This document shows positions 5,787 to 5,875 of a DNA stretch of 5,875 bases, in pieces. How positions within the stretch are numbered: the stretch's first letter is position 1; each line of letters opens with the position of its first letter. Location: contig CALVLG010000058.1 of assembly GCA_944336815.1 (NCBI GenBank), positions 1 through 5,875 of the forward strand. Direction: 5' to 3'. The position numbers were made by a program, and so were the translations under genes. The DNA is from an uncultured Bacilli bacterium. Lineage in GTDB: Bacteria; Bacillota_I; Bacilli_A; RF39; UBA660. Under the pieces are notes generated by a model, which worked only from the letters and a program-made list of their open reading frames with translations, had not been told where the DNA came from and searched no databases.

Positions 5787-5875
5787 ATGTTAAAAAATAA
5801 GGAATGTGATCGCGACAATTTCGCGGTAAACTACCAAAGTACTTGTAGTTGTACAAACGACGCTTGTATGCCAGC
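5787..5875 (+). CDS. Start of a Cys-rich protein of unknown function, cut by window edge
   Basis: An open frame begins at ATG 5787 behind AAGGA and stays open to the window end (29 full codons plus two bases). The visible peptide begins MLKNKECDRDNF and has four cysteines in about 21 residues (C7, C20, C22, C27), including CSC. It has no signal peptide or hydrophobic start. The local DNA looks less AT-rich than the operon, with CGCG tetramers. Four closely placed cysteines could be a metal-binding or small Cys-rich structural protein, but too little is visible for any family call. It lies beyond the terminator, so it should have its own promoter, which I could not identify. Confidence 0.5.
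   Translation, partial: MLKNKECDRDNFAVNYQSTCSCTNDACMP
5811..5825. repeat. Short GC-rich inverted repeat at start of last gene
   Basis: CGCGA (5811-5815) and TCGCG (5821-5825) are perfect inverted arms around a 5-nt loop, CAATT, about 25 nt after the start codon. A CGCG stem is unusual in this AT-rich stretch. It could be a weak mRNA hairpin or operator, or chance within coding sequence. Confidence 0.4.

Noticed and set aside
5776..5804. TTGACG as a -35 for the last open frame
   Set aside because: No -10-like hexamer at 16-18 bp (AAGGAA at 17 bp), and transcription would begin inside the open frame.

Overview
The window comes from an AT-rich, low-GC Gram-positive type bacterium (Firmicutes/Bacilli, perhaps one of the small-genome gut lineages close to the Mollicutes). 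Evidence: RNase J and a ftsY-ylxM-ffh cluster with Bacillus-like protein sequences, strong Shine-Dalgarno sites, sigma-A-like promoters and a sortase-type C-terminal signal. All three Trp codons I found in the rightward genes are TGG, and ylxM ends in TGA just before ffh, so the standard stop-codon meaning fits better than the Mycoplasma code.

Layout. Positions 1-1244 (minus strand) hold the first 414 residues of ribonuclease J, cut by the window edge. Positions 1245-1355 are a compact divergent promoter region in which a leftward (rnjA) and a rightward promoter are physically interleaved. From 1356 to 5720 five genes run rightward with gaps of 17, 1, 4 and 14 nt: an orphan type IV pilin-like protein, ftsY (SRP receptor), ylxM (SRP-associated helix-turn-helix protein), ffh (SRP GTPase) and a large secreted Cys-rich repeat protein with an NPQTG sorting signal. 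A strong Rho-independent terminator follows at 5725-5752. A new open frame with a Shine-Dalgarno site starts at 5787 and leaves the window.

How it fits together. FtsY, YlxM and Ffh form the co-translational membrane-targeting machinery. The genes on either side within the same apparent operon both encode Sec-type export substrates (a prepilin and a wall-anchored protein), so machinery and probable cargo look co-transcribed. In Bacillus-type genomes the usual neighbours would be smc upstream and rpsP downstream. The least familiar part is the repeat protein: nine tandem two-cysteine units of about 30 residues, organised in a higher-order three-unit (91-residue, 273-bp) duplication behind a possible beta-sandwich head. 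I do not recognise this repeat as a named family.
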